Assembly: GCA_015698045.1 (NCBI GenBank)
Contig: BLAL01000066.1
Coordinates: forward strand, 1-64,000
From: Rhizophagus clarus
Lineage: Eukaryota > Glomeromycota > Glomeromycetes > Glomerales > Glomeraceae
DNA: 64,000 bases
Direction: 5' to 3'
Part shown: positions 35,563-47,530 of the stretch, one piece after another
How the letters are laid out: the number at the start of each line of letters is the position of its first letter
Numbering within the stretch: the stretch's first letter is position 1
Position numbers and translations under genes: made by a program
The notes under the pieces: generated by a model
Databases searched by the model: none
Told to the model about the DNA's origin: nothing
The model's input: the letters and a program-made list of their open reading frames with translations, nothing else

Positions 35563-38500
35563 CTACAGCTTCGGTTCTCCTTTTATACCGGTCATATCTC
35601 CCTCGGTCATATTTCCCTCGGTCGTAATCTCTTCGGTCGTATTTCCCTCGGTCATATTTCCCTCTGTCGTATTTCCCTCTGTCATATTTCCCTCTGTCAT
35701 ATTTCCCTCGGTCGTAATCTCTTCGGTCGTATTTCCCTCTGTCGTATTTCCCTCGGTCATATTTCCCTCGATCGTACTCTCTTCGATCATATTTTCCTCG
35801 GTCGTATTCTCGTACCAATGAGCCTCAGTTTCCTTTTCAAATAAGTCATAGTAATATTTATTAAACGGTTCATCCAATGGGCGGTCTTTGATTTTACCGT
35901 CCTTAACTTCATAAATTGCTGTGGGATCCTTATTAATCGAATAAGAATCGATAAATAAACATCCCTCATCTTTACGTGGCAACCTAATCGTTCCTTTAGC
36001 AAATGGGTCATCAATATTAACATCATCTAAACCCGGCCCACTCTTGTTTGGATCAGATACCGGATCTTCATAAAGTTTCACATTAAATTCGCGTCCTCCT
36101 TGAAAAAAGAATGAACTTCCGTGCCTTTTGATCTCTGGAAATGGTTGCATTGCATATTCATAATAATCAGTAATATGAACAATTACACCTTTTTCTCTCT
36201 GACTTTGTGTTAAATTGCCGTGGGTAAGTTTTAGTTCAACACAATCAGCTGAAAGTTGGATGGATGGATTTTTGAGAAGTATGTGATCAATATGTAATTG
36301 TTGGTTTGTACCATAAATATAGAATGGCATGCGATCTTTTGGATAGTTAGCGTCTTGAAATACTGTGGCCAAATGACGTTTCTTAAGCACTTTAACGTTA
36401 GTTACTTCGAAATTTTCAATAAATAGAATGGGCTCCCTGAAAAAGAAATTTAATTAAATAATATTGAAAGAAAATCGAATGATATATTTTAATTTACATA
36501 CTCATTTGAGTCAAATCCCTTGTAGATAACTCCTTCAAAAGAATGTCCATCGCATGCAATATCTTCTAACGTCATTTTATTTTTATTACCAAGGAAGTAT
36601 ACATGTGATGGATCTTTTTTTCGGGCTTTCTCATAGTCCTCCTTTACCTTTTGTGGTAAATCTGCTGTGAATATCACTTGCTGACGGTGGTTTTCCATTT
36701 GGAACATTGTCAAATGCGTGAAATAGAGCTTATCAGTACCTTGTATCACAAATGCATGTTTATCCGGTTCAACTGTGTTACGAATAGCTGAGAGCTATAG
36801 CGTATTTATTAGCGCATCATATATATTAGTATGAAAAAGTATTTTTTTTTTACGATTACATGCTAAACAAAGTTTATAAAGATGTCAAAATTATGTAAAA
36901 GTTGATGTTACCTTAACAAAATCCTGTAATTTGCTTTTGAACTTATCTGTTAGTTCACTGAGGAACTTGAATTCAGTAGCCCAAGGAGACATAACAACAT
37001 TAATTAATACGTAAAGGTCCTGGTTACCTTTTAGGCCAAGACGATTCTTAAAATTTTTCAGGCAATCGCCATAATTTTCCTGCTTGAATTGTGTTGAAGT
37101 CAAAATTAAAAATTTATTTTTATTCGTATCCTCAGAACTAGTGAGTGAAAATTCTTCATATAAACGTCTATTGAGATAATTTGCTTCGTTAATATCTTCA
37201 TTCACTTTAAGGACTTCCTTTCCATTTTCTTTAACCTTCAATTTAAAGTTACATGCAAAAGTATTGATCATGAGATCAGATCCAAGTTCCTTTATGAGTT
37301 TCTTAGCTTGATTACTCTCTACAATCTCATGATTATATTTTTCGACAATTAATGAACGGATGAGTTGTTTTTGTTTTTCAATTTCCTCTAGGTTTGGTGG
37401 TAAACACTTCTCAGTAGGAAGCATATTAAATGGGGTAACAATAAAATCATCATCATTGGTTGACATGGTGGCCCAATGACAGTAAAGCTACAGTATATAT
37501 TAATTTAATTTTATCATTTAATGCATTATAATATATTATAATAAATAATATGATAGTCACCTTTATACTGGAAAAAGTTGCCTGTCCCAACAACAACCCA
37601 TAACCTTTCTGATGGAGACCGATTATATCATGAGAAAGCCATGTAGCTACTGCAGCTGCAGCTGATTTGCTAAGTAATAATTTAAGAGCATAAAGATATC
37701 CATTATTAAGAGATGAGATAATGTTCATGATTTCACCCTCAAAACTCACCTCCCTTCCACACCATAAATGCCAATACTTTCTTCTTCTTTAGGCCGAACT
37801 ATAACGGGACTCTTCCATGTATTCAAATATCTCATATGTCGGTCACGATAGCATATACTACCAGCTGGGTAGGGAACGTACCCGCTTTTATGTGGGTCAA
37901 CAGTGACAGAATCGCAATGTTCCAAACTTTTCAGATGCTTTGCAATATCTGATTTTAGAGCCAACGTAGGTACAAATGAATCACGATCTTCTTCATGGCC
38001 CTTTAGACGACTCTTAAATTTTGAACCGGTAGGCGGTTTGACAAGCATAGAACGGAAGTAACCACCCCATGCGGCATCTGCATGAATAACAAAACTAAGT
38101 CCATGTTGACTCTCATACTTTTCTCGAAGTTCAATAATATCATGAAGGGGATCACATGCACCATGTTCTGTTGATCCCATAATTGCTACAACGGCATAGA
38201 TAGCCTGTTTATCTTTGACACATTGCTGAAGAAATTTTTCGAGCTCTAAAATATTCATACGTGCATCATTATCTACAGGTACCGGTCTCAAATTTTTTGA
38301 ACCAATTCCTGTAATGGCTATAAATAAATGTCAGTTTAGTAATTATTTTCTACTATTAATTTTATTAAAGATTTATCGAATTAAAAGTTAAGTTTTCGTT
38401 TTTGAAAATAATCAATTTGTAAATTGAATATTCTTTTTTTTTTTTTTTCCTTTCAAAAGGAAGATTCAAATATATATATATATATACATATATTGATTCC

Positions 38501-39716
38501 AATTCCTAATTCTTATAAACGGTACGAATAGGCTTGCAAATTTGTCTTGTAAAATAAAAATAAATTAAATAATTTACTTACCACAACCTTTAGGCCATGA
38601 GTAATGCATGGTTGTACTTGCAAAGTACAAAATAGGATTTTCAATTCCAAACTCATTCTCCAGGAATTCCTTACCAACAGTTTGAATGGTAAAGTCGCTA
38701 AGCGCATTTTGCATAAATTCTGGTGAAATTCCATATTCTCTGCTCAAACGGTCAGGGATATCAAGTATTGTTTTTGGTTTGAGATTCAGTAATTCCCAGG
38801 TTGAACAATCTTTGAGGAGTTTTACTTTGCTGTTGGCCAACTTGACTTTGAAGCTTGGACCAATGAAGGATAGAGAACCATTATCAATGGCCAGGCGGAG
38901 GGAAAGCGGGTAAAATTTGAGATTACGTGCTGTTTGTATGATAAAGATAAGAAATCGTAATAAAATTGTTTGTGGCCGCTAATGCTACTTTACCTGCCCT
39001 GTAATATCAGATATATAAAAATCACGCGTTATTTCATAAACCGGGAATAACATTACTATTTAAAGATTTATGCATCATGTAACGTATGTAACGTACCAAA
39101 TAGATTCCAGATTTGCTACTGAACCATCGCAGGTGATATGGCCCCATCCTTGGATGGGAAGGATCCTGGGCATTTTCTCTACGTCTTCATTTTTTTCAAA
39201 ATTCCCAGTACCGTTTTCGTCTTCATTTTTCTTTAAATTTCTACCCCTGTTTTCGTTTTCTCTTGGATCCCATTGAACATTAAAACCAAGCATTTCACAC
39301 AGCTGCTTACCGGTAAATATTTCAAGCCAAGTGGTCAATGGAGATGACTCAATAGCTACATTATTCTGGTTATATGGCAGAGCGGCCATATATCCAACGT
39401 TACTTGGCAAAGTTGGTTCCATGCTCATGTGACCCATATAACGTGGCGACCAGAATGGTGTAGTTTTCTGGGCCAATTTCTCAGAAAGGAGCTTAAGTTG
39501 TTCCTCGAGATATTTCATGTTATTCACATATTCGTCCGATTTTTTCATTTGGTCCGTGATGAATTGAGGATCATTTGGAAAATAGCCTTGTCTCGCATCC
39601 TTCTGTTGGTCGATTATGTCTTTGTAAAATTTGCGAATCCAAGTATAGTTCTCAGCGTGTGGGCCATAGAACCAGGATGCGATTACATTGTTTTCAGGGC
39701 CGAAGGGGTCACTCAT
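35563..39716 (-). CDS. PLP-dependent decarboxylase (tyrosine/aromatic amino acid type), left copy
   Basis: A cytosolic-looking group II PLP decarboxylase that should remove CO2 from an amino acid, probably an aromatic one. Exons are 39716-39097, 38998-38994, 38929-38582, 38317-37750, 37669-37561, 37487-36912, 36794-36502 and 36436-35563, all GT-AG. They total 3393 nt and 1130 residues. Visible features are GWGHITCDGSVANLES (substrate/cofactor region), HADAAWGG with Asp405, and VDPHKSGYVPYPAGS with the PLP lysine at 468. These resemble bacterial-type tyrosine decarboxylases more than short animal AADCs; that is family memory. Residues beyond ~620 form an extension with no recognised domain. 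The C-terminus is a TEGNM-type repeat. It is divergent from, and by eye over 90% identical to, the copy at 52872. The frame is intact. Substrate is not proven. Confidence 0.9.
35577..35811 (-). repeat. 15-bp coding minisatellite at the decarboxylase C-terminus
   Basis: About fifteen 15-bp units on the coding strand encode GNMTE/GNTTE repeats (residue pattern TEGNM TEGNT TEEIT). The unit is a multiple of three, so length changes keep the frame. The right-hand copy has only one or two units (TTEGNEGKMIEEK), so the array expanded in this copy or shrank in the other. Confidence 0.92.
38994..38998 (-). other. 5-nt micro-exon (GGCAG) of the left decarboxylase
   Basis: Exon 1 ends ...ATTTG before GTACGT. 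The next usable exon begins CACGTAATCTC after ACAAACAG. Joined directly they give a stop at the third codon. Between them, ATTACAG|GGCAG|GTAAAG offers a 5-nt exon that yields Trp-Ala-Ala-Arg-Asn, restoring the family pattern seen as ANLE..W.ARN. The same bases and both flanking introns are conserved at 53543-53547. Confidence 0.85.
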
Positions 39717-40857
39717 TGTTTTTGTGCATGAAGCATGATGATGAATAAAAATAATTTGGATGTATTATATATTTTTTTATTGTCACACACGTGTTTTTAC
39801 TCGCCAAGATTGTTCTCATTTTCACTTTCACAAATAATCTAATCAGAAAATCAAATCTAATCTAATCGTATCGGTACTGCAATTCCGCATAACCCAAAAA
39901 GGAGTTTATCAATGTTCAAAATTAGCCAAAACCAGCAAAAAAAGAAAGTAATGAAAGAAATGATTCACAACAATGATTAGGTAACAATTTTTCTTTGAAT
40001 TTGGTTTATTTGAATACGGGAATTTATTCCGAGTTATACATACTAACAAAGTAAAAAATGATATCGAAATTGTCGCCAAAATGCCTAATTTATATTCCAA
40101 TTCTTCTGGAAGTATTTCTGATTGTGCAGCCCCTTATTATCATTTACGAATGTTTCTTTCATTTATTTATTTGTACAATCAATAAATTCCAATATCTACA
40201 AAATTTTTAATTGTTTCAAATTTCAACTTTTGAATGGGGACGGGTATAATTAATCTAAAAGAATTGCTATCAAAATGATAATACAAATTGTCTTAATTTA
40301 AAAATTTAGCGGTCAATGAAGGAATAACGAGTCTCCATTACCATAACATTGTAATTTTAAGTACTTCAATTTCTAAATTTAATCCATTAGAAATTACTAG
40401 ACAAATGTCCAATGGAATAACAACTTGATTATAAAAGAACCTTTAAACAATCTTTTGCTCTGGGAACAAATAAAAGTTACATTTAGAATAGTTATCGTTT
40501 CCTATCGAAAAAATCAACTTGCTTAAAGAAGTTTAATTAGTAAAGCGATTAAAATAGCACGCGGTACAAGTTTGGTAGCATCAAGTTCGTAAGGAAATAT
40601 ACGATACATTTGGACCAGTCCATTCCAATAGTAAAGTTTTTCAAAAATCCGAACAATTACGATATAATTGTGTAACGTCAATGACAATTCTAAATCATTT
40701 TCTACCCAATTGAGTTTGATCGGATCATTTTTTTTATTAGGTTTAGATTCGAACTTAGAATTTAAATAACACGGTGTGTAACCATTTTCATGTTTAAAAT
40801 TTTGTCGTCATACCACTCATAATCATTTTTTAAATAAGAAAAAGTTTACAGAAAACA

Positions 40858-41587
40858 ATGATTTCAAAAATTGTCGCATATTTACTTCTTTATTATTTCG
40901 TGTATAAAACTTCACTACCACCAAATCCGTCGCCAAAATTAACGAAAATTAAAAAAACTTCTTTTTCAGAAATTCTTTTAGTATACTTTCTTCCATATCC
41001 ATTTATAATTCTTTGGTCATTATGTACATTATGTTATTTTTATATTATGTATCATCAAGAAAATAATAACATTGTTATTATAAATGATCGATTTAGCGAA
41101 TGGTCATTTTATGACCTCGTATTTTATATATTAAACATTATCGGATGTCTCATAAGATTATGGTGTTTTCACACATTGAAAGAATTTTTTACGTTTAATG
41201 TTACCATTCTCAAAAATCATAAATTAATCGATACAGGTCCTTATGCTTTATTGATTCACCCTTCAGTAAGTTATATTTTAAATGGTTTAAAATAATGTAA
41301 TTTTATTAATATATTATATAATTTTTTAGTATACTGGAGTTATTTTAATGACACCTAATGTGTTATATGTGATTTATCAACTTCATTATTATATTCCAAT
41401 TTATTCACCGATCGATTTTTCACCTTTCATATTTAATTGGTATTATTATACTTTATTTGTTTTCTTATACATATATCTGGGAACAAAAAGAATTTTAAAT
41501 GAAGAAAATTTATTAAAACAAAATTTTGGAAAAGAATGGGATTTATATTCGAAAAAAAGAAAAAGGCTTATTCCTTATTTAATTTAA
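40858..41587 (+). CDS. Isoprenylcysteine carboxyl methyltransferase-like membrane protein
   Basis: Two exons (40858-41265 and 41330-41587; intron GTAAGT...TTTTTAG) give 221 residues. The joined sequence contains GPYALLIHPS-YTGV, then EENLLKQNFGKEWDLYSKK and RLIPYLI. This is the hallmark C-terminal half of the ICMT/PEMT-type methyltransferases, where the His-Pro and Glu-Glu pairs serve the S-adenosylmethionine site. Several hydrophobic segments (about residues 5-17, 38-60, 82-103, 145-165 and 170-190) point to an integral membrane protein, normally of the ER. The start is the first ATG of the frame, after AAAACA. It lies alone in the spacer of the inverted duplication, divergent from the left decarboxylase and convergent with the glycine-rich gene. 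Substrate (prenylated protein or small molecule) cannot be told. Confidence 0.88.
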
Positions 41588-41599
41588 TATACTGTATTG

Positions 41600-41745
41600 A
41601 TGGCGGTAAAAGGTGGAGAAGGCGATGAAGGTGATGAAGGTGATGAAAATGGCGTGAAGGTGGCGGAAATGATGAAGGAGGTGGTGATGGCGGTGAAGGT
41701 GATGAAGGTGATGAAGGTAACGCGAAGCTAAGACGGCGAAAGTGA
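41600..41745. repeat. GAAGGTGATG-type G-rich tandem repeat
   Basis: Imperfect 9-bp GGTGATGAA units fill the gap between two convergent genes. They are purine-rich on the plus strand, unlike the AT-rich surroundings. Periodicity is a multiple of three, so they may be a lost coding repeat; no open gene uses them now. Confidence 0.75.
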
Positions 41746-41992
41746 TGCTATCAAGTCTATCATCAGCCAGCGCGTTGCTTCATATCATGAAAAGTTTACA
41801 ATTCGGGAGTAGAGACCCTCAAAAGTTAGTATGATCAGTTATCACTTAGTAAATTTAAAATGTTTCTTTATTTTGTTAAGTACATATACATATATATAAC
41901 TCTAGTACAATATTAATATATAAAAAAGTCTTGCTATAATAAAATGTTATAAAAAGTTAAACATGATATGAATCAAAAATATTATAAATCTC

Positions 41993-44900
41993 TTAATTAT
42001 TTCCTATAGGTTCATTATTTGGTTTAGAAGGATCTTCAAACATATTTTGAATATACAATGATTTAATTTGATCTTGACGTATAGTTTTCTTCCTTCTAAT
42101 CGTTCCAGTAGTTTTTTCATGAGTACTGTGAATATTATCATATTCAGATTGTGATAAAATAAAATCAGTTTTATCACCAAATAGTTCAAAATCAGATTTT
42201 AAGTTATTTTTTCTCAAAATTCCGATCATTCTATACTTAAAATACGCATATTTTTCTGGTTTTGCCGGTTTATGTTCATTTTTAAAACTATTCTTAATAA
42301 ATTTGATCCTACCATCTAAAATATTCTGTAATGATTGATTCGTTTGATTAGTAAATCTACCAAAAGCTCTCATATATTCCCCATCTAAAATTGATTTCAA
42401 TTGCTTAATTCGAGATGCACTGTTAATATGAATTAATGAATCACCAGAATATTGTAATAATATTTTCAATTTGGCAAAAACGCCAATCATCCAATCAACT
42501 GATTTTGCTGTTATATCAGTTTCTTTTGAATCTTTAATAAATTCATAAAATTTATTAAATAATTCCATATGTGATAATAAAATATCCGTAGTAATTTCTT
42601 TATTAGTTTCTTTTATTCCACTTAATCCAATTAATTCTACAGTTAAATCAACTTCAATCAAACTTTTATATATTTCCAAAATTTCTGAATCATCTTTACT
42701 TGTAACAAATAATTTTTGTAAATTTTCCAATTTTTTCGTGAAAGTAACACAAGATAATAATCCAACCTTATTAGATTCATTATAATCAGTTATATTCTCG
42801 GAATTATTATAATATAATAAATGTAATTTCGTTTTACTGGCAGTTTTACATAATACTACTTGATCACTAGATCTATCACTACCCATCATTGATACTAGAA
42901 CATAACGTTGTCCAGGATGATTTTTTTGTAAAGATTTTGATAATTTTTTCATTTTCTTTTCTTTATATGAATCTTCTGACGCAAATAAATTAAATGAACT
43001 AGGTCGTAATCGAGTTTGAACATTTTCAATTTTTGCAGATTTTATGGGTTGTTTAACGGCATCCCTTTCCATAACAGCCGCATGTTTAATAATACCTTTT
43101 TGTTGTACAAAAGATTTGATTTTAGATACTATTGAAGAAGTTGGTTGATCATTAGATGTTTCCATCATTTCTTTTGGAATAAATAAATTTTCTACTCTTT
43201 TATCATCAATTATCGCTCCAGCTATAAAAAATTTAATGTTAAAATTATTAACCGCTTGATAGAAATGAAATGGATCTAAATAATCTAAAGTTTGTTTAAT
43301 TTCTTTTTCTTCTATATCATCATCTAATTCATCATTAAGTATAATTATAGATTTTCCTGAAATATCTTCAATAACACCAGATTCAATTAAATCAAAATGT
43401 CCTTCTCTTTTAATATCCCATAATGACATGGTTAATTCAAGTTGTTGACATAAATTTTTCCAATTATCAACATTTTTCTTTTTCGTTTTAGGACTAACTA
43501 CTAATAAAAAGTCAGCATTCTTATTCGTTATATAACTTGGAGATACTTCAATACAATTATTTCTTATTTCAATATCTAATCCTTTATCAGGATTTTCTAT
43601 AGATCCAAGGTAAAGTATTACGGAAAAATTTACCTCTATGATCGTTGGATCTTCTCTTGATAAAGTTCTAATCAATTCACAATACATTTCCTTTGATTTT
43701 TTAGCATTTAAGATCGTAATTTCCTCCTCAAAAGTTGTTAAAGTTTGACCCGTTTTAAATTTCAAACTATTATTTGGTGTCATATCATTAATCTTAACTA
43801 AAACTTTAATAATCCTTTTTGAATTTGATTCGGAACCAAAATCAATATTACTAACATTATTTATTTTCCAAGAAATTCTAGTAAGATCCTTATAAGGAAA
43901 ATCTCGTATTTTAGTATCAGGACAAATTTGAATTGGATATTGAATAGTAAGTTGTTTTGGAAATTTAAAATTAATTATTTCACGATTAATTCCAAACATT
44001 ATTGCTTTTAAATTTATCGTATCAGATAAATTTAAAGGTTTTTCTTTTGAAGCACTATATTGTTGATTAATTTGAAATTCCAAACAATGATCATCATCAT
44101 CATCTTTAATTGAACTTAATTCCACTTGTTTAGAATGTTCAATAGGTTTTGGTAATTTTAATTTATGATTATTAGGTAAAGAAATTAAAGTAGATTTTGA
44201 AAGATCGACGGTAACTTCAACATCATGACTTATTGGAGTTGGCATTCCACCAGTATTTTTAACTTTAATATTACGTATAATAATACGAGAACCAGGTTCA
44301 TATATTCCACTATTATCTTCTGGAATACAATCAAAATCCATCAAGGTAAATTCATAAATTCTATCATATTCATTTGTTATAGCAGGAGTTTCCATATTAT
44401 TAATAACTTTATATAATTGATCTTCACATGATTGTAAAATAGATTTTTCAATTAAATAAAGTAAATGAGTATCATCTTTTGATACTTCAATATTAATCCT
44501 TCCAATAGAAGGATAATTTTTACCACCAGGATATAAATAAATCCAACCAGTTAAATCTAAGGAGAAAGTATCATTAATTTGAATTATCCAACCATTTGTA
44601 TATTGTAAAGTTCCTTTAATCGTAACATCACCAACTTGATCCGTTTCAGGTGTAGATAATAAAAGTTGAAAACTTCCAGGTTGAATAAAATCATTCAATT
44701 GTATATTATCCAAAATTAATCTTCCAACATTTAAATCAAATACTAAATCAAGTTTTTTATGATCATCATTAGATGATAAAGGTGATAAATGAAATGAATA
44801 AGATTGAATAGGTAAGAGTTTTTTCGGGAAATTCGTTGAACCCAATCTTAAATATGAATGAAATAAAGTTTTTTCATTAATTATTACATTAGTATTTAAT

Positions 44901-47452
44901 AAGGAATGATTTTGTTTAGTTAAAGAATCTATTTCAGTCGTATATATAATATCATTTGTATTATCATCAATTATAGAAGTTTCAATTAAACGACCCACTT
45001 CAGAATTATTTCCAAATTCTATATTACTAATATTCTTAACCTTCCAAAATAAACTAAATTTTTCTTCATCTTTAGAAGGATGTCTAAAACTTAAATATTC
45101 ACCGATTTGAATAGGATATTGAATCATAATCCTTTGATTTTCAAAATTATTAAAATCTGGTAAAATATGTTCAATAGAAGTAACTGTAGCTTTAAATTTA
45201 AAACAATCATAAATTTGTAAAGGTAACTTATTCTCAAATCCCGTTTCATTATTTTTTATGGAAAATTTAAAAGTAGAATTTTCTAATTCATAAGTTGAAT
45301 TAAAAGGTATTGATTTTGATATAATAAAAAGAATATCATCATTTGGTATAATATTTTCTGTAGGTAAAAGTTTAATTATTATATTATGATTATCAGGTGT
45401 TGGCATTTCTCCATCATTACGAATTCTTAATCCTTTAATAACACCTTTACTATTAGGTTCATAAATTTGCATATCATTTTCTATGATCGGAATAAAATAA
45501 TCAACTCGTGGTTTAAATATTGTAGAATAACTATCAAGTCTATTATAAGTTTGATTAATTATTTGAAATTTCCAATTAATTATATTTGTTGAATCATCAT
45601 AAGTATTTCCTAATAAAGCGAATAAATAAGAATCTTGTTCAGTCGTAACTATCGTTACATCACAAACTTTTTGAGGATCTTTTTGAGTAATATAAATATA
45701 ATTATCGGAATCAAAATTATAATAATGATCCAATAAAATATTAAACCCATTAGTAAATTTAATGTTACCATTTACATGAATTTTACCAATATTTGTCGTA
45801 TTAACATTCGCGTTTGATAATTGTAAATATATTGTACCAATATTTTCTTGAAAATTTGAAATATGATTAATATTTATACATTCATTTTTCGTCACGTCAA
45901 GTAATAAATGTTTGTTCTCAGTTGGTATTGGATTAATTATGAAACTACGAGTTTGAATGGGTTTAAGAGTTGTGGGTTGATGATTATTATAATTATTATT
46001 ACCGATTTCTAAAGTTACGGTAAATTGATGAGATTCATAACTTTCAAGTTTAACCCGACTCGTAACTTGTACACTATTTCCTCCATCTAATAATAAAATT
46101 TCTTGATTATCAATTTCATTTCCATAAGATTCCCCTTTTGTTAATTTGGTTTTAATCATTCTTCTACAATTTGAGTTACGTCCAAAAGGTGATTTACTAA
46201 TATTTGTTACGAACCAAAAAACTTCATAATAGAAATCTTCAGGGGATCGTATGGCCATCACTTCAGATATATTAATAGGTTGTTGAATAATGAAATTAAG
46301 TTGATCATTAACATTAAATATTTCTATAGGTCTTTCAATTTGTGTCATGATTGCTCTGAATCCTCTTAAGCTTATTTGTTGATATAATGGATTTCCATCA
46401 TTAATGGTATTTAATTCATTAATTTCTATCGTGATCCTTTGACCATTATCTAAATATTTTGCATCACCCGGTAAAATATCATATGGTGCATATAAATGTG
46501 TTATACTATTTATCCATTCATTATTAAAATTATCAAGTTCTATTCTAATTGGCGTATATTTTGGTGTAGGACTCCTTCCTATATTCCTAAATTTCATATT
46601 CGTTATTTGAATTGAACTTCCAGGTTCAATAATTCTTGCATCTCCTTGAATTTCATATGAAAATTCTGAAATTTCCAACCTAAAAGTATGATCAATTCTA
46701 TGTTCAAAATAATTATTGAAATTTACAATACCAAATTCTAAATTACCATTCCTTCCTTCATGTCCTCTATATAAATTCAATTCCAATGTTCTTCCATCTT
46801 TACCATCTTCTCCATCATTTCCTTGAAGACTTAACTCATTTCCTTTACCTCCAGTTCCACCTCTACCGCCTTTACCGGCTTTACCATGACTTCCTGGTAA
46901 TCCTCCGTGTCCACCTGTTAAGTCACATTTACCAATTAACATAAGTAAGTGAGCATCTTGTTCACTCGCAAATACTTTAACATCCCCACCATTTCCTCCG
47001 TCCCCTCCATCACTTCCTCTTCCCCCATCACCCCCATTTCCTCCCGGTCCACCATCTGTCGCTTCCGAATATTCCGTTGCATCATTGCCGGGATATCCAT
47101 CTCCTCCATCTTGTCCATCTCCACCTTTTGCTCCATTTCCTCCATTACCACCTCTAGAAATAAAATTTATAAGTCCCGTTGAGCCAAGGAAAAGTTCACT
47201 TCCAATCTTTTTACTTGAACGATTTTCAAATGTAATTTCTCCCTCAACATAAATATGTCCAGGTTCTCTTTGATTAGGTATACTCGCTAATTTGATCGTT
47301 ATGTTACCACCTTTAAATCCTCTACCTGCTGGTGTTGCGTCTCTAGCTTTTGATCCATTTTGTCCAATTTGCGGTGGATATTGTGAGAAACTTTCCCCAT
47401 CGATCGCATTAATTCCATTATCCCCTATTGCTTCAAATGTAGTGTCAGTCAT
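41993..47452 (-). CDS. Large glycine-rich, internally triplicated protein of unknown function (1819 aa)
   Basis: One uninterrupted frame. The start is taken at the ATG at 47452 (MTDTTFEAIG); the frame is open about 78 nt further upstream but without an ATG. Residues ~100-220 are glycine-rich and collagen-like (GGNGGNGAKGGDGQDGGDG). Three related modules follow at about 390-residue spacing. Each has an NxG.[SM]PTP motif (near residues 292, 684 and 1071) and, further on, a QYPI.I...RxP...WxVxNxSxxxFG motif. They are probably beta-rich. From ~1321 a Lys-rich alpha/beta-looking segment (FLLVVSPKTKKKNVDNW) and a helical tail follow. No signal peptide or membrane segment is evident. No enzyme motif was recognised. 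Similar large glycine-rich proteins are recalled from Rhizophagus-type genomes as uncharacterised. It lies in the spacer between the two decarboxylase copies. Confidence 0.85.
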   Translation of the reverse strand: MTDTTFEAIGDNGINAIDGESFSQYPPQIGQNGSKARDATPAGRGFKGGNITIKLASIPNQREPGHIYVEGEITFENRSSKKIGSELFLGSTGLINFISRGGNGGNGAKGGDGQDGGDGYPGNDATEYSEATDGGPGGNGGDGGRGSDGGDGGNGGDVKVFASEQDAHLLMLIGKCDLTGGHGGLPGSHGKAGKGGRGGTGGKGNELSLQGNDGEDGKDGRTLELNLYRGHEGRNGNLEFGIVNFNNYFEHRIDHTFRLEISEFSYEIQGDARIIEPGSSIQITNMKFRNIGRSPTPKYTPIRIELDNFNNEWINSITHLYAPYDILPGDAKYLDNGQRITIEINELNTINDGNPLYQQISLRGFRAIMTQIERPIEIFNVNDQLNFIIQQPINISEVMAIRSPEDFYYEVFWFVTNISKSPFGRNSNCRRMIKTKLTKGESYGNEIDNQEILLLDGGNSVQVTSRVKLESYESHQFTVTLEIGNNNYNNHQPTTLKPIQTRSFIINPIPTENKHLLLDVTKNECININHISNFQENIGTIYLQLSNANVNTTNIGKIHVNGNIKFTNGFNILLDHYYNFDSDNYIYITQKDPQKVCDVTIVTTEQDSYLFALLGNTYDDSTNIINWKFQIINQTYNRLDSYSTIFKPRVDYFIPIIENDMQIYEPNSKGVIKGLRIRNDGEMPTPDNHNIIIKLLPTENIIPNDDILFIISKSIPFNSTYELENSTFKFSIKNNETGFENKLPLQIYDCFKFKATVTSIEHILPDFNNFENQRIMIQYPIQIGEYLSFRHPSKDEEKFSLFWKVKNISNIEFGNNSEVGRLIETSIIDDNTNDIIYTTEIDSLTKQNHSLLNTNVIINEKTLFHSYLRLGSTNFPKKLLPIQSYSFHLSPLSSNDDHKKLDLVFDLNVGRLILDNIQLNDFIQPGSFQLLLSTPETDQVGDVTIKGTLQYTNGWIIQINDTFSLDLTGWIYLYPGGKNYPSIGRINIEVSKDDTHLLYLIEKSILQSCEDQLYKVINNMETPAITNEYDRIYEFTLMDFDCIPEDNSGIYEPGSRIIIRNIKVKNTGGMPTPISHDVEVTVDLSKSTLISLPNNHKLKLPKPIEHSKQVELSSIKDDDDDHCLEFQINQQYSASKEKPLNLSDTINLKAIMFGINREIINFKFPKQLTIQYPIQICPDTKIRDFPYKDLTRISWKINNVSNIDFGSESNSKRIIKVLVKINDMTPNNSLKFKTGQTLTTFEEEITILNAKKSKEMYCELIRTLSREDPTIIEVNFSVILYLGSIENPDKGLDIEIRNNCIEVSPSYITNKNADFLLVVSPKTKKKNVDNWKNLCQQLELTMSLWDIKREGHFDLIESGVIEDISGKSIIILNDELDDDIEEKEIKQTLDYLDPFHFYQAVNNFNIKFFIAGAIIDDKRVENLFIPKEMMETSNDQPTSSIVSKIKSFVQQKGIIKHAAVMERDAVKQPIKSAKIENVQTRLRPSSFNLFASEDSYKEKKMKKLSKSLQKNHPGQRYVLVSMMGSDRSSDQVVLCKTASKTKLHLLYYNNSENITDYNESNKVGLLSCVTFTKKLENLQKLFVTSKDDSEILEIYKSLIEVDLTVELIGLSGIKETNKEITTDILLSHMELFNKFYEFIKDSKETDITAKSVDWMIGVFAKLKILLQYSGDSLIHINSASRIKQLKSILDGEYMRAFGRFTNQTNQSLQNILDGRIKFIKNSFKNEHKPAKPEKYAYFKYRMIGILRKNNLKSDFELFGDKTDFILSQSEYDNIHSTHEKTTGTIRRKKTIRQDQIKSLYIQNMFEDPSKPNNEPIGNN

Positions 47453-47530
47453 TGAGATTGACTCTGATTTCGGGTATTTCTTAAGAGGGTATTGTTTTAT
47501 TAATACACCAACTTCTATCTTTTTAATCAA

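Larger units (their letters stand above)
35563..40503. repeat. Left arm of a ~4.7-4.9-kb inverted duplication
   Basis: The whole decarboxylase gene, its introns and about 0.8 kb of its 5' flank recur inverted at 52070-56720. Shared landmarks in the flank include GGTCAATGAAGGAATAACG (near 40310) and AAACAATCTTTTGCTC (near 40444). Flank homology is patchier than exon homology, with many small indels. Bases 39717-40857 between the two genes hold no other gene. Confidence 0.88.

Noticed and set aside
35467-35844. Plus-strand frame with LGHISLGR repeats
   Set aside because: It is antisense to the decarboxylase C-terminal minisatellite.
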